Shown: piece after piece, positions 49,718-57,652 of the stretch
How the letters are laid out: each line of letters begins with the position of its first letter
How positions within the stretch are numbered: the stretch's first letter is position 1
DNA from: Streptomyces sp. LX-29
GTDB lineage: Bacteria; Actinomycetota; Actinomycetes; Streptomycetales; Streptomycetaceae
Assembly (NCBI RefSeq): GCF_029541745.1
Contig: NZ_CP089746.1
Location: forward strand, 62,001 to 126,000
Direction: 5' to 3'
Length of the DNA stretch: 64,000 nucleotides
Program-made: the position numbers and the translations under genes
Notes under the pieces: generated by a model
The model's input: the letters and a program-made list of their open reading frames with translations, nothing else
The model's database searches: none
Told to the model about the DNA's origin: nothing

Positions 49718-51293
49718 TCAGCGCGGCATGTCTGTGATCGCGGCGCGGGCGATCTTCTCGGCCTCCGACTTGCAGGTCGACACCGGGTGTTCGTCGCCGC
49801 CCAGGGCCACGTCCACCACAAGGTTGCTGTCGCGGACGTACAGGTGGCACTGCGCGGTGGGGTTGTTGTCGTCCGGAGGGCTCCAGTACGCCTCGTCACC
49901 GAAGCCGCGGCCCTTCGCGCGGGTTCCCTCGGCGGCGTCCTCGCGGAACTCCTCGCGCTGGAGCTCGGTCTCGTCGTCGTCATCACCGTCGCTGCGCTTC
50001 AGTTCCCAGCCGACGAAGGCGTGCACGTCGTCGATCAGGCCGGCGATCCTGACCTTCCGGGGATCGCTGAGTATCTCTCCCCAGGCGCACCCTCGTCGAG
50101 GCGCCTTTGTAACCCTTGTCGTCATGGTCGAGCGCCTTGTTCCTTGCGAGCAACGGCAGTTTGCCCGGCTCCCGCGGAGCAGATCGGCCACTTCGCGTAC
50201 TTGTCGGGCTCGTCGGGGGCGCCCTCTGCCGTGTCCTTCGACGTGTCCGTCCCCGGCTATGAGCCCGCCTCGGGCGAGGCCGGATCGGCGTCGTCCTTCA
50301 GCGCGTACGCTCGGGCGCCGATGCCTGCGACGGCGAGGACGCACGCCGCCACCAGGGTGGTGACCTTTCCGGTACGCCGCGGGGTAGGGTCAGGGGGGCC
50401 GTGGGGCCGGGCGCCCGTCGCTGGGCGGCGATCATCCGTTGCACGGCGGGCGGCCACGGGGGGTCGGCGGCCGCGACCGGGCCGAGGAGCGCGAGGAACT
50501 GCTCTGGGGCGGGCCGTGCCCCCGGGTCCTTGGCCAGGCAAGGCCCGACGACCGTGCGCAGCCCCGGCGCCACGGCGGACAGGTCGGGTTCGGCGTGCAC
50601 GACGTTGTAGAGGGTCCCGGCCATCGACGTGCCGGCGAAGGGGCTGTGTCCCGTCGCGGCCATCGCCAGAAGCGCACCAAGTGAGAACACGTCGCTGGCC
50701 GTGGTCAGTTCGCGGCTCTCGGCCTGTTCCGGTGACATGAAGGCGGGCGAGCCGACCACCCAGCCGGTCTGGGTCAGTTCGGTGGCCTCCGTACCCTCGG
50801 CGGCCCGCGCGATGCCGAAGTCGATGACGCGCACGCCGTCCTCGGCGAGCAGCACGTTGGACGGCTTGAGGTTGCGGTGGGCCAGGCCCACCCGGTGCAC
50901 GTCGACCAGCGCCTGCGCGAGGCCCGCCGCGAGCAGCCGTACCGCCTCCTCGGGCAGCGGTCCCGAGGCGGCGAGTGCCTGGCTCAGCGTGGGCCCGGCC
51001 ACGAACACCGAGGCCAGCCAAGGCGTTCGGGCCTCCGCGTCGGCGTCCATCACGGCAGCGGTGTAGGCGCCGGACACCTTCCGGGAGGCGGCGACCTCGC
51101 GCCGGAACCGGGCCCGGAACCCGTCGTCCTCGGCCAGTTCGGCGTGCACTTCCTTGACCGCGACGAGACGGCCGTCGGGGGCGACGGCAAGGAGGACACG
51201 TCCCATGCCGCCCTCGCCGAGCTCGGTCACTACCCGGAAGGGACCGATGTACGACGGGCGCGTCGGCGGCCCGGCCACCTCTGTTGCACGCAT
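49718..51293 (-). pseudogene. Ser/Thr kinase-like protein with extracellular domain, decayed
   Basis: The kinase domain begins at ATG 51293: PFRVVTELGEGGMGRVLLAV (P-loop), LVAVKEVHAELAEDDG (the ATP lysine) and later VIDFGIARAAEG (DFG) with TQTGWVVGSPAFMSPEQAES. The catalytic loop reads LAHRNLKPSNVLL, with Asn in place of the catalytic Asp. After about residue 300 a run of six Cs near 50395 causes a frameshift. The next frame gives the membrane segment TLVAACVLAVAGIGARAYAL, then a stop, more frameshifts, and a secreted domain (IAGLIDDVHAFVGWELKRSD then CHLYVRDSNLVVDVALGGDE) ending at 49718. It was a receptor-type kinase of about 525 residues and is now inactive. Confidence 0.75.
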
Positions 51294-51456
51294 GTCGCCT
51301 CTGACTGATGAGCAGGTCGAGGCGTATGGGACGATCACCGAGGTGCCCACACGCCCGGAGCTGGAGCGGTTCTTCTTGGGTGGCGTACTTCGACGCCGCC
51401 GATCAGGCCGGCGTCGTGCAAGGAACAGCTGGCCTAGGAGGCGCTTTCTCACCTGA
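51292..51456 (+). mobile_element. Tn3-family transposase, N-terminal scrap
   Basis: The plus strand reads SPLTDEQVEAYGTITEVPTR then PELERFF, matching the DUF4158-type start of Tn3 transposases (l-T-d-e-q-x-x-x-Y-g-r-x-x-x-x-P-x-x-x-x-L-x-r-f-F). After RFF the frame changes (FDAADQAGVVQGTAGLGG in a neighbouring frame). Only the first 50 codons remain. It overlaps the start of the kinase gene on the other strand. Confidence 0.5.
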
Positions 51457-51539
51457 CGGCAATCACACACAATGTGTGATCCAGAGAGATGGCCTTGGGG
51501 TTCGGCGGCCATCCCGTTCGGGTGGAGGGGGAAGATGCG

Positions 51540-52691
51540 ATGCCACGTGGGATGACAACGCTGGCACTGGCCGTGGGGCTCATGCTGCCGTTAGGGCCCG
51601 CGCAGGCCACGGAGAGCACAGCCACGGCTGGAAGGGTGATGCGCGAGTTGCAGCCGCCGGAAGGCTACTCGTCGACAGCTGGCAACCTGCTGAGTAACGC
51701 GGGGCACGTCGTGGGCTGGGCCAGCGGAGAGAACGACATCCAGGTGAGGTGGGAGCCTGACGGTTCGGTCACCCGTTTGATGGCGCTGGACAGCAGCAGC
51801 TCTCCCAGTCCCAAGGCCATCAATGACGAGGGGATCATCGCGGGAGCGTCCCATACCCCCGAGGGCAAAAGCCACGCTGTGACCTGGGACGCCTCCGGTA
51901 AACCCAAGCGCCTGGAAGAGCCCGAGGGCTATCTGGAAAGCTGGGCCGAGCACATCAACAACCGGAACGTGGCAGTTGGAACGGCAACCCGCTACCACGA
52001 CATCTGGGCTGTCCGCTGGGACCGTGACGGTAAGCCGACCTTCCTGGAACGGCCCCAGTACGCCATCGGCAGCCACGCGACCCGCATCAACGAGAACGGG
52101 GAGATCATCGGAGGCGCCCGCTTCGGCAGCGGACTCGGTGGAGCGGTGCGCTGGGACGCCAATGGCAAGGTCAAGTACCTGGCCATCGACACTCTTGCAC
52201 AGCGTGCCGGGGCCTGGGACATCAACAACCGAGGAACCGTCGCCGGCGGCGCCTACGACCCCTCCACACACACCTGGCGCGCTGCGCGCGCGCTGCGCTG
52301 CTGCATCTTCCGTGTCATGCCGGGAGCGTCCGAGGACAGCGACCTCTACGACGTGAACAACCGCGATGTCTTCCTCGGCTCCCACAAGCGCGCCGACGGC
52401 GTCAGGGAGACGGTGCGATGGGAGAACGACCGCATGGTGACGATGAAACCCGTCCCCGGCACCACAAGCCACTCGGTGGCACCCATGCTCAATGACGCCG
52501 GCCTTGCCGTAGGGTCGTCCGACCAGCACGCCGCCGTTTGGGACGCCAGCGGGAACGCCACTTTGCTGCCCGATGAGAAGCCCGGCCAGATCCTGAAGCG
52601 CTCCTATGCGCTGGCGATCAACAACGCCGGGCAGATCCTCGGCACGGCTGACTACTGGGACGTCCCCAAACGTGCCGTCATCTGGAGCTGA
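51540..52691 (+). CDS. secreted HAF-repeat protein
   Basis: A 383-residue protein from ATG 51540, with GGAGGGGGAAG upstream. The signal peptide is MTTLALAVGLMLPLGPAQAT, with cleavage near residue 23. The mature part is built from about seven HAF-type repeats with the pattern (I/L/V)N-x-x-G/R-x-(I/V)-x-G: INDEGIIAGAS, INNRNVAVGTA, INENGEIIGGA, INNRGTVAGGA, VNNRDVFLGSH, LNDAGLAVGSS and INNAGQILGTA, each followed by a W-containing strand. This predicts an extracellular beta-propeller-like protein. The ligand is unknown. It appears to be monocistronic. Confidence 0.88.
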   Translation: MPRGMTTLALAVGLMLPLGPAQATESTATAGRVMRELQPPEGYSSTAGNLLSNAGHVVGWASGENDIQVRWEPDGSVTRLMALDSSSSPSPKAINDEGIIAGASHTPEGKSHAVTWDASGKPKRLEEPEGYLESWAEHINNRNVAVGTATRYHDIWAVRWDRDGKPTFLERPQYAIGSHATRINENGEIIGGARFGSGLGGAVRWDANGKVKYLAIDTLAQRAGAWDINNRGTVAGGAYDPSTHTWRAARALRCCIFRVMPGASEDSDLYDVNNRDVFLGSHKRADGVRETVRWENDRMVTMKPVPGTTSHSVAPMLNDAGLAVGSSDQHAAVWDASGNATLLPDEKPGQILKRSYALAINNAGQILGTADYWDVPKRAVIWS

Positions 52692-52718
52692 TTGGGCGGT
52701 TCATTCCTGATTTGTGGA

Positions 52719-52949
52719 TCAGGTTCCGGGCCGGGTCGTGGTGGTTTCGCCGGTCAGTCGGCGGGTCATGAAGTTGATCACCGCGATGTGGATGACGGCT
52801 TCGAAGCGGGCGGGGAGGGCTGCGCAGTCTCGGGCCAGGCGGCGGTGGTTCATCAGCCAGCCGAAGGTTCGCTTGACGACCCGGCGGCGGGGCTGGACCG
52901 CGAATCCCCACAGCAAACGCATCCGTCTCCCCCACGGGCAGGAGATCAC
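52719..52949 (-). mobile_element. IS5-family transposase, C-terminal fragment
   Basis: The minus strand reads FAVQPRRRVVKRTFGWLMNH, then RRLARDCAALPARFEAVIHI and AVINFMTRRLTGE, the canonical end of IS5 transposases including the last catalytic region R-x-V-V-x-R-T-F-x-W. The upstream part of the gene is missing. Confidence 0.8.
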
Positions 52950-53194
52950 CGGCCCGGTTCCTGCTCCGATGACCGGCCAGGGACGGGCTCTGGTTCTACG
53001 AGTGCGAGGTGGCCTTCTGGGCCAGCCCTGGCTTTCGAGGATGGCGTCGAGAGCGGGGGCAGCATCCCGTTCGTCGAGGGGCGGGGACGGGGATCGACCT
53101 CACTGACGAGATCGCCCTGACCGCCGCACTGGGCCTCGAATGACGGCCCCGGGCTGATGCGGTGACAGACAGGCAGGGGAGGGAGGACGCCGGG
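52950..53194 (+). other. degenerate plus-strand coding remnant
   Basis: Pieces in two frames (RDGLWFYECEVAFWASPGF and GAGTGIDLTDEIALTAALGL before a TGA) have protein character, but no family or start could be recognised. It is probably the end of a gene disrupted by the neighbouring IS. Confidence 0.35.
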
Positions 53195-54175
53195 TTATCT
53201 GCGGGTTGCGGTGTCGGAGGGCAGTTCGGCGAAGCGGTCGCGGTACTCGCTGGCGAAGCGGCCAAGGTGCGAGACGCCCCATCGGTAGGCGATCGTGCCG
53301 ACAGGGTCGGTGGAGGCGAGGATGTCCTCACGAATCCGGTCGAGCCGCAGGTTGCGGACGTAGGACATGGGCGAAAGGCCGAGCCGGCCGCGGAATGTGG
53401 AGCTGAGGGTCCGCGGGCTGCAGCCTGCGGCCTCGGCGATGCCGCCGAGGCTGATGTGCTCGGCGAGGTTCGCTTCGATGAACGCGAGGGCTGCCCGCAA
53501 GGAGCGCGGGTAGCCGGGTTGCGGACCGTCGTGCAGCTCGCCGGTGTGCGAGTGCGGCTGGGCCAGGAGCAGGGCGGTGACAAGGCAACGCAGCTGGCTG
53601 CGTTGCAGCTCCGCGCGCTGGAACAGGGGGTCTCCCGAGTCGAGCTGTTCGAGGAGGGAACGGACCAGCAGCCGCACCGCCCGGCCCTTGGACTTGGCCA
53701 GGTCGAGGGCGAAATCGAAGCGCACGGTGGACACCGGCGGATGCCCGGTCAGCGCGGCGAATTCCTGGTCGACCAGGGCGGCGTCGATCCGCAGGCCCAG
53801 GAACCGCGTCCTCCGACTGCGCAGGGGCCGCAGTTCCTGGGTGTCGCCGGGGTTGGCGACTCCCGCCGTCGCCTCGTCGAGGGTCGCCCGCAGGCCGCCG
53901 CACGCTACCGAGATGGCACCGGAGACACCGATGTTGACGAAGTAGGAGCCGCGGTTGCGGCTCGCGGCCGAGGCGACGCGCACACCGAGTGGTGAGGCGA
54001 AGTAGCCCACCGCGAAGCCGTGCGCAGCGACGCCGCGCAGTTCGTGATCGCCTCCGCACAGCTCGCCCAGGGGTGATGTGGCGACCGAGCCGCCGAACAG
54101 ACGGGTGGCGGCGTTGAGCAGGTCGGCGGGGTTCTGAGATCTGGTGATGAGGTGGTTGCGCAGCGGCGTCGGCAC
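53195..54175 (-). CDS. AraC-family regulator of the aromatic operon
   Basis: A 326-residue protein from GTG 54175 (VPTPLRNHLITRSQNPADLL). Residues 1-190 form an AraC_binding_2-type sensor domain (VGYFASPLGVRVASAASRNR, GSYFVNIGVSGAISVACGGL, RFLGLRIDAALVDQEFAALT). The C-terminal helix-turn-helix pair includes HISLGGIAEAAGCSPRTLSS then TFRGRLGLSPMSYVRNLRLD and VGTIAYRWGVSHLGRFASEY. It is the last gene of the minus-strand catabolic operon, starting 32 bases after the preceding small cistron. Such regulators typically activate aromatic catabolism genes when the substrate is present. Confidence 0.9.
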   Translation of the reverse strand: MPTPLRNHLITRSQNPADLLNAATRLFGGSVATSPLGELCGGDHELRGVAAHGFAVGYFASPLGVRVASAASRNRGSYFVNIGVSGAISVACGGLRATLDEATAGVANPGDTQELRPLRSRRTRFLGLRIDAALVDQEFAALTGHPPVSTVRFDFALDLAKSKGRAVRLLVRSLLEQLDSGDPLFQRAELQRSQLRCLVTALLLAQPHSHTGELHDGPQPGYPRSLRAALAFIEANLAEHISLGGIAEAAGCSPRTLSSTFRGRLGLSPMSYVRNLRLDRIREDILASTDPVGTIAYRWGVSHLGRFASEYRDRFAELPSDTATRR

Positions 54176-54207
54176 GATGGTGGGGTCACCTCCCTAGAGG
54201 CCCAGTG

Positions 54208-54345
54208 TCAGCCATGGCGGTCGGCGGGTTCCGTCGCGGGCGTACAGATCGAGCTGTACGCCACGGCTGTCTCCTGCGGACTGTCGCCGTCGAGCGAGGC
54301 GTCGGTGAAGCGCGCCCGGTCCGTCAGTGCCAGGTGGGCGCTCAT
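54208..54345 (-). CDS. 45-aa coupled cistron of unknown function
   Basis: The ATG at 54345 overlaps the stop of the preceding small frame (ATGA), and CGGAGGGG lies upstream. The product starts MSAHLALTDRARFTDASLDG and goes on DSPQETAVAYSSICTPATEP. It is not related to any family I know. It may be the tail of a larger gene that was broken, because the frame before it ends abruptly, but the clean start and coupling are compatible with a real small protein. Confidence 0.4.
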   Translation of the reverse strand: MSAHLALTDRARFTDASLDGDSPQETAVAYSSICTPATEPADRHG

Positions 54346-54500
54346 CGTCCCCTCCGGGGGTAGAAGAGCAGGCCGGTGCAGCGCTCGGCCGGGCCGAGCG
54401 GCGGGTCGGTGGGCCCGGCCTCGGTGAAGACCTTCCCATCGGCCGGCCGTCGGCTGACGACGAGCCGGGTGCGCGGAGGTTCCACGGGCTCTCCACTCAC
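54342..54500 (-). CDS. 52-aa coupled cistron of unknown function
   Basis: The GTG at 54500 overlaps the last codon and stop of the dioxygenase gene (ATGTGA). The product reads VSGEPVEPPRTRLVVSRRPA, then DGKVFTEAGPTDPPLGPAER and CTGLLFYPRRGR. The FTEAGPTDPPLGPAERCTGLLFYPR segment looks like part of a folded domain rather than a complete protein. Two explanations fit: a short accessory protein, or one half of a frameshifted gene whose other half is the 45-aa cistron. Confidence 0.4.
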   Translation of the reverse strand: MSGEPVEPPRTRLVVSRRPADGKVFTEAGPTDPPLGPAERCTGLLFYPRRGR

Positions 54501-55438
54501 ATCGGCGGGGCCATGAACAGCCCCGGGTCCACGTCGTTGTGCGACGTGGCGGCGATGAACTCGTCCATCTCCTCGGCCGTGCCCCACTGATCCGCGTTGG
54601 CGGGATCGCGCAGGTCGAAGATGTGAGGGTGCCAGGTGTCCTCGTCCAGGATCTCCAGCTCGGTGGTGTACTCGACGGTGTTGCCGGCCCGGTCGAGGAA
54701 GTAGCTGAAGGAGTTGTCACCGGCCCGGTGCCGCCCCGGTCCCCACAGCCGCTCGATGCCCAGACGCCGCATCCGGCCCGTGCCGCGCATGAACTCGTCG
54801 ATGCCGCGCATCTCGAAAGAGGCGTGGTGGAAGGCCGCGTGCGGCCCGCGCACGACGCCGAAGCTGTGGTGAAAGGCGTTGCACCGCAGAAACCACACGA
54901 TCTCGCCACGGCCGCCCAGACACATCGTGTCCGAGAGACGGAACCCCAGGTGCTTGATGTACCAGGCAACCGTGGCCTCGGGGGTGGGAGAGTTCATCAG
55001 CACATGGGAGAGGCGCACCGGGATCGACTCGCGGGCCTCGACCTTGCGGTGCCGGCGGGCGGAGACGTCGGCGGAGACCTCGACCACACGGCCCTCGTGG
55101 TCGAAGAAGCGGACCGCGTAGCCGCCCCCGGGAGTCTCCAGCGATTTCGGCTCGTGGACTAACCGAACCCCCTGAGCGGTCAGTTGTGTGGCCAGGGTGT
55201 CGACATCGTCGGCGCCGACGGCACCGAAGGCTATGAGGTCGGTGCGCTTGTGGGCGTCCTCGCGCAACCGCACCACGTACTGCTCCGGGGAGCCTTCGGC
55301 CGCCAGAAACGAGACACCGGTGTCACCGGCGGTCTCCCTCAGCCCCCACAGCTCGGTGTAGAACCGGCGCTGCTCGGCGAAGTTGGGCATGGCGATGTCG
55401 ATGTGCCGAAGGTGGGTGATCAGACTGCTGCTGCTCAT
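54497..55438 (-). CDS. two-domain VOC extradiol dioxygenase
   Basis: A 313-residue protein from ATG 55438, with AAGGAG upstream. Two vicinal-oxygen-chelate units: an N-terminal one (LITHLRHIDIAMPNFAEQRR then FYTELWGLRETAGDTGVSFL) and a catalytic C-terminal one, where LSHVLMNSPTPEATVAWYIK, AFHHASFEMRG and the late NTVEYTTELEI supply a plausible His-His-Glu iron site. This fits catechol 2,3-dioxygenase / 2,3-dihydroxybiphenyl dioxygenase-like meta-cleavage enzymes. With the upstream flavin monooxygenase it would hydroxylate and then open an aromatic ring. The natural substrate is not evident. Confidence 0.88.
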   Translation of the reverse strand: MSSSSLITHLRHIDIAMPNFAEQRRFYTELWGLRETAGDTGVSFLAAEGSPEQYVVRLREDAHKRTDLIAFGAVGADDVDTLATQLTAQGVRLVHEPKSLETPGGGYAVRFFDHEGRVVEVSADVSARRHRKVEARESIPVRLSHVLMNSPTPEATVAWYIKHLGFRLSDTMCLGGRGEIVWFLRCNAFHHSFGVVRGPHAAFHHASFEMRGIDEFMRGTGRMRRLGIERLWGPGRHRAGDNSFSYFLDRAGNTVEYTTELEILDEDTWHPHIFDLRDPANADQWGTAEEMDEFIAATSHNDVDPGLFMAPPM

Positions 55439-55462
55439 GGTGCACTCCTTAAGCTGCGCTGG

Positions 55463-55857
55463 TCAGCTCAGTCGTTCGGTCAGCCAGTCGATGACGGTGG
55501 GCAGACGGGCCCCTCGCCCATGTGGCCGCCGGGGAACATCCGGGCCGTCTTGGGTCCCCCGTGCTCAAGGGCCAGGCAGAGGTCGGCCGCGGCGTTCTGC
55601 TGGTCGTCCTTGCCGTTGACCAGAAGCAGCGGGCAGCACGGCATGTCCAGGACGTCCTGGTCGAGCAGGGACAGCTCAGGGCAGCGGTCGACGCAGTCCT
55701 CGAAGGTGCTGCCGCCGAAGATGCGGGCCCTGGCCGGCATCAGGTCCATCAGGTCGTTGAAAGGGTTCTTACGCTGCTCCAGATGCTCGCGCAGCCGCTG
55801 CTGCGCTTGAGGCAGGCTTCGGGTTCGGGTTCGGGTTGGGGAAGTCGCAGCGGACAT
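55463..55857 (-). pseudogene. alpha/beta hydrolase of the catabolic operon, truncated and frameshifted
   Basis: The start MSAATSPTRTRTRSLPQAQQ (ATG 55857) leads after about 25 codons into the last third of an alpha/beta hydrolase: REHLEQRKNPFNDLMDLMPA, then SLLDQDVLDMPCCPLLLVNG, KDDQQNAAADLCLALEHGGP and the catalytic-His region FPGGHMGEGP. The nucleophile elbow is absent, so most of the N-terminal fold is deleted. Just before the end, at about 55515, the frame shifts; the correct end RLPTVIDWLTERLS stops at 55463. Intact members cleave the carbon-carbon bond of ring-fission products and are about 350 residues long. Confidence 0.7.
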
Positions 55858-55915
55858 CTGTCTCTCCTTGTCCCTCGCGCGAACGGCAAGTCGGGCCGCT
55901 CATCGCGCCGGATGG

Positions 55916-57043
55916 TCACGCGGGCTCGGACATGAGCCGGTGGCAGGAATCGACCAGCGCATACGCCTCGTGGTGGCGCTGCGTTTGCTCCAGGCCGGCG
56001 ATCGCCACCGAGGTCTCCACGAGCGTTCGGCAGCGCTGTGTGCGTCGGCTGACGAACGCTTGGAGCCCCGCGCCGACAGACTCGTGCCGGCCGAGTTCCT
56101 GGGCCAGCACGAGCCCGTCCTCGATGGCGAGGGCGGCGCCACTGGCCATCTGCGGTGCGGGCGCATGCGCGGCGTCACCGATGACCACGCCGTTGCCCCG
56201 GTTCCAGGCGCCCTCCAGGAGCGCCGTCAGCACTGGGCGGCGCACCACCGATGCCGACTCGGATACCAGGGAGCGGATCTCCTCCACCCGGCCCGGGAAG
56301 GTCTCCAGCAGTCGCCGCAGGCGCGGGGCGAGTTCGGCATCGGTCAGGACGCTCCGCTCCACTCCGTTCTCCGTCAGGAACACGTACGCCTGCCTGTCCG
56401 AGAGGGGCACGAGGCCGGCCGTGTGGGCCTTCCCGGCGAACTGATGGACCCCGGTGGCCCACAGCGGTCGGGGCACCAGAGCCCGCCAGACCATCTGCCC
56501 GTGGAAGTCGAGCGAGGTCTCAAGCCCCAGCAGGCCCCGCGTCGCCGAGCGGATCCCGTCAGCTCCCACCAGCAGGGCGACCCGCCTGTCCGTGCCGTCC
56601 GACAGCCGCACGTGGACCAGCTCCCCGTCCTGATCCACCGCGGCGACGTTCACTCCGTGGCGTACGACGACGCCGCACCGCTCGGCTTCCGCGTGCAGGA
56701 TGCGGTGCAGTACGGGGCGCGCGATACCGACCATCGCCGGCCTCCGCGCACCGATCAGGCGCGGCAACCGAACCTCGCCCGCGGGCTCGCCGCTCACGTC
56801 CATGTGCGTGATCGTGCTCATGCCGTAGCCCTCGGTCAGACATGCGCCCGAAAGCCCCAGCTCGTCCAGCGCGCGCAGCGAAGGGCCGGTGAGGCACAAC
56901 CCCCACCCGGAAGGCGCCTCCGGCGGGCCGACCTCGATGATCTCAACCTGCCATCCGCCACGTGCCAGGGCAGTGGCCGCTGTCAGGCCAGCCACCCCCG
57001 CACCCACGATCACGGCCGTCCGCGCACCGCGATAGCTCTCCAT
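55916..57043 (-). CDS. FAD-dependent monooxygenase (aromatic hydroxylase type)
   Basis: A 375-residue class A flavoprotein from ATG 57043, with TGGAGG upstream (MESYRGARTAVIVGAGVAGL). FAD fingerprints: the GAGVAGLTAAT dinucleotide fold, the second GxD region LLVGADGIRSATRGLLGLET and the NGVVIGDAAHAPAPQMASGA ribityl-binding motif. Family members hydroxylate aromatic rings with NAD(P)H and O2. It heads the minus-strand operon with a hydrolase remnant, the ring-cleavage dioxygenase and the AraC regulator. The length fits the family (370-400). Confidence 0.9.
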   Translation of the reverse strand: MESYRGARTAVIVGAGVAGLTAATALARGGWQVEIIEVGPPEAPSGWGLCLTGPSLRALDELGLSGACLTEGYGMSTITHMDVSGEPAGEVRLPRLIGARRPAMVGIARPVLHRILHAEAERCGVVVRHGVNVAAVDQDGELVHVRLSDGTDRRVALLVGADGIRSATRGLLGLETSLDFHGQMVWRALVPRPLWATGVHQFAGKAHTAGLVPLSDRQAYVFLTENGVERSVLTDAELAPRLRRLLETFPGRVEEIRSLVSESASVVRRPVLTALLEGAWNRGNGVVIGDAAHAPAPQMASGAALAIEDGLVLAQELGRHESVGAGLQAFVSRRTQRCRTLVETSVAIAGLEQTQRHHEAYALVDSCHRLMSEPA

Positions 57044-57397
57044 GTATGTACGCCTCCAGAGCGCCGATTTCTTCGACACCGTAGGGCGCGTCGGCGCTCA
57101 GCCTTGTCCGAATCGGGCGGCGGCCATCCACTGTCGGCAAGCGGTCATCCGAGAGGAACCCGGAGCCGATACTGCGCCGCCTCGTCGCCGGGCAGTCCCG
57201 CCCGTGCCGGCTCCGGGAGCACGGCGCGCACCGGTACCCGTGCTGGCCTCGACCTGTCAGATGGAGCTCGCGCGGCGCGTGGACCTCCGAGTGGCTGCCC
57301 CGTTGCGGCGTGGCCGTCTCCCCGCTCTTCAGGAGGTGAAGTGGTCCGATGAGATCCGGTCGTCCGAGGGCTTGGCACGCCCACCTGGCAGGGCGGG
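57044..57397. other. upstream region of the monooxygenase operon
   Basis: About 350 bp that must contain the promoter of the catabolic operon. I see no clear -35/-10 pair or palindrome, and no gene with family resemblance on either strand. Confidence 0.4.
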
Positions 57398-57616
57398 GTG
57401 ACCGTGCAGGAGGTCGACGAGGCCGAAGCCCTCATGAAGGCCATCGGCGGGACCGACATGAGCACCTACCGCGACCGGTACCGCGAGGCGGTCGAGGAAG
57501 TCGTCGCCGCGAAGGCCGAAGGAAGGGTCCCGCCCGCCGCCGAGACCGACGTCCAGCCTGCCGGCGCGGTCTCGTCGGCAGCCATGGACTTGTCGATTAT
57601 CGATAGGGCCCTCTAG
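57398..57616 (+). pseudogene. Ku-like protein, C-terminal fragment
   Basis: The frame from GTG 57398 reads VQEVDEAEALMKAIGGTDMS, then TYRDRYREAVEEVVAAKAEG and RVPPAAETDVQPAGAVSSAA, ending MDLSIIDRAL. The Y-R-D-x-Y-x-E-A-x-E-x-V-x-A-K-x-E-G helix and the trailing M-D-L are the usual end of bacterial Ku, which bridges broken DNA ends for LigD. The Ku core (about 230 residues) is absent, so only a 3' fragment survives. The assignment is moderate because the segment is short. It ends inside the DUF2975 promoter region. Confidence 0.45.
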
Positions 57617-57640
57617 TCTCGGGCATATCGAAAATCGATA
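57590..57640 (+). promoter_or_regulatory. promoter with two ATCGAT-type operators for DUF2975-XRE
   Basis: TTGTCG (57590-57595) and TAGTCT (57614-57619), 18 bp apart, form a reasonable vegetative promoter. Two palindromes overlap or follow it: TCGAT-T-ATCGA (57593-57603) on the -35 region and TATCGA-AAA-TCGATA (57626-57640) in the leader. The ATCGAT half-sites suggest autoregulation by the small XRE protein encoded downstream. Confidence 0.65.
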
Positions 57641-57652
57641 GGGAGGGATGCG

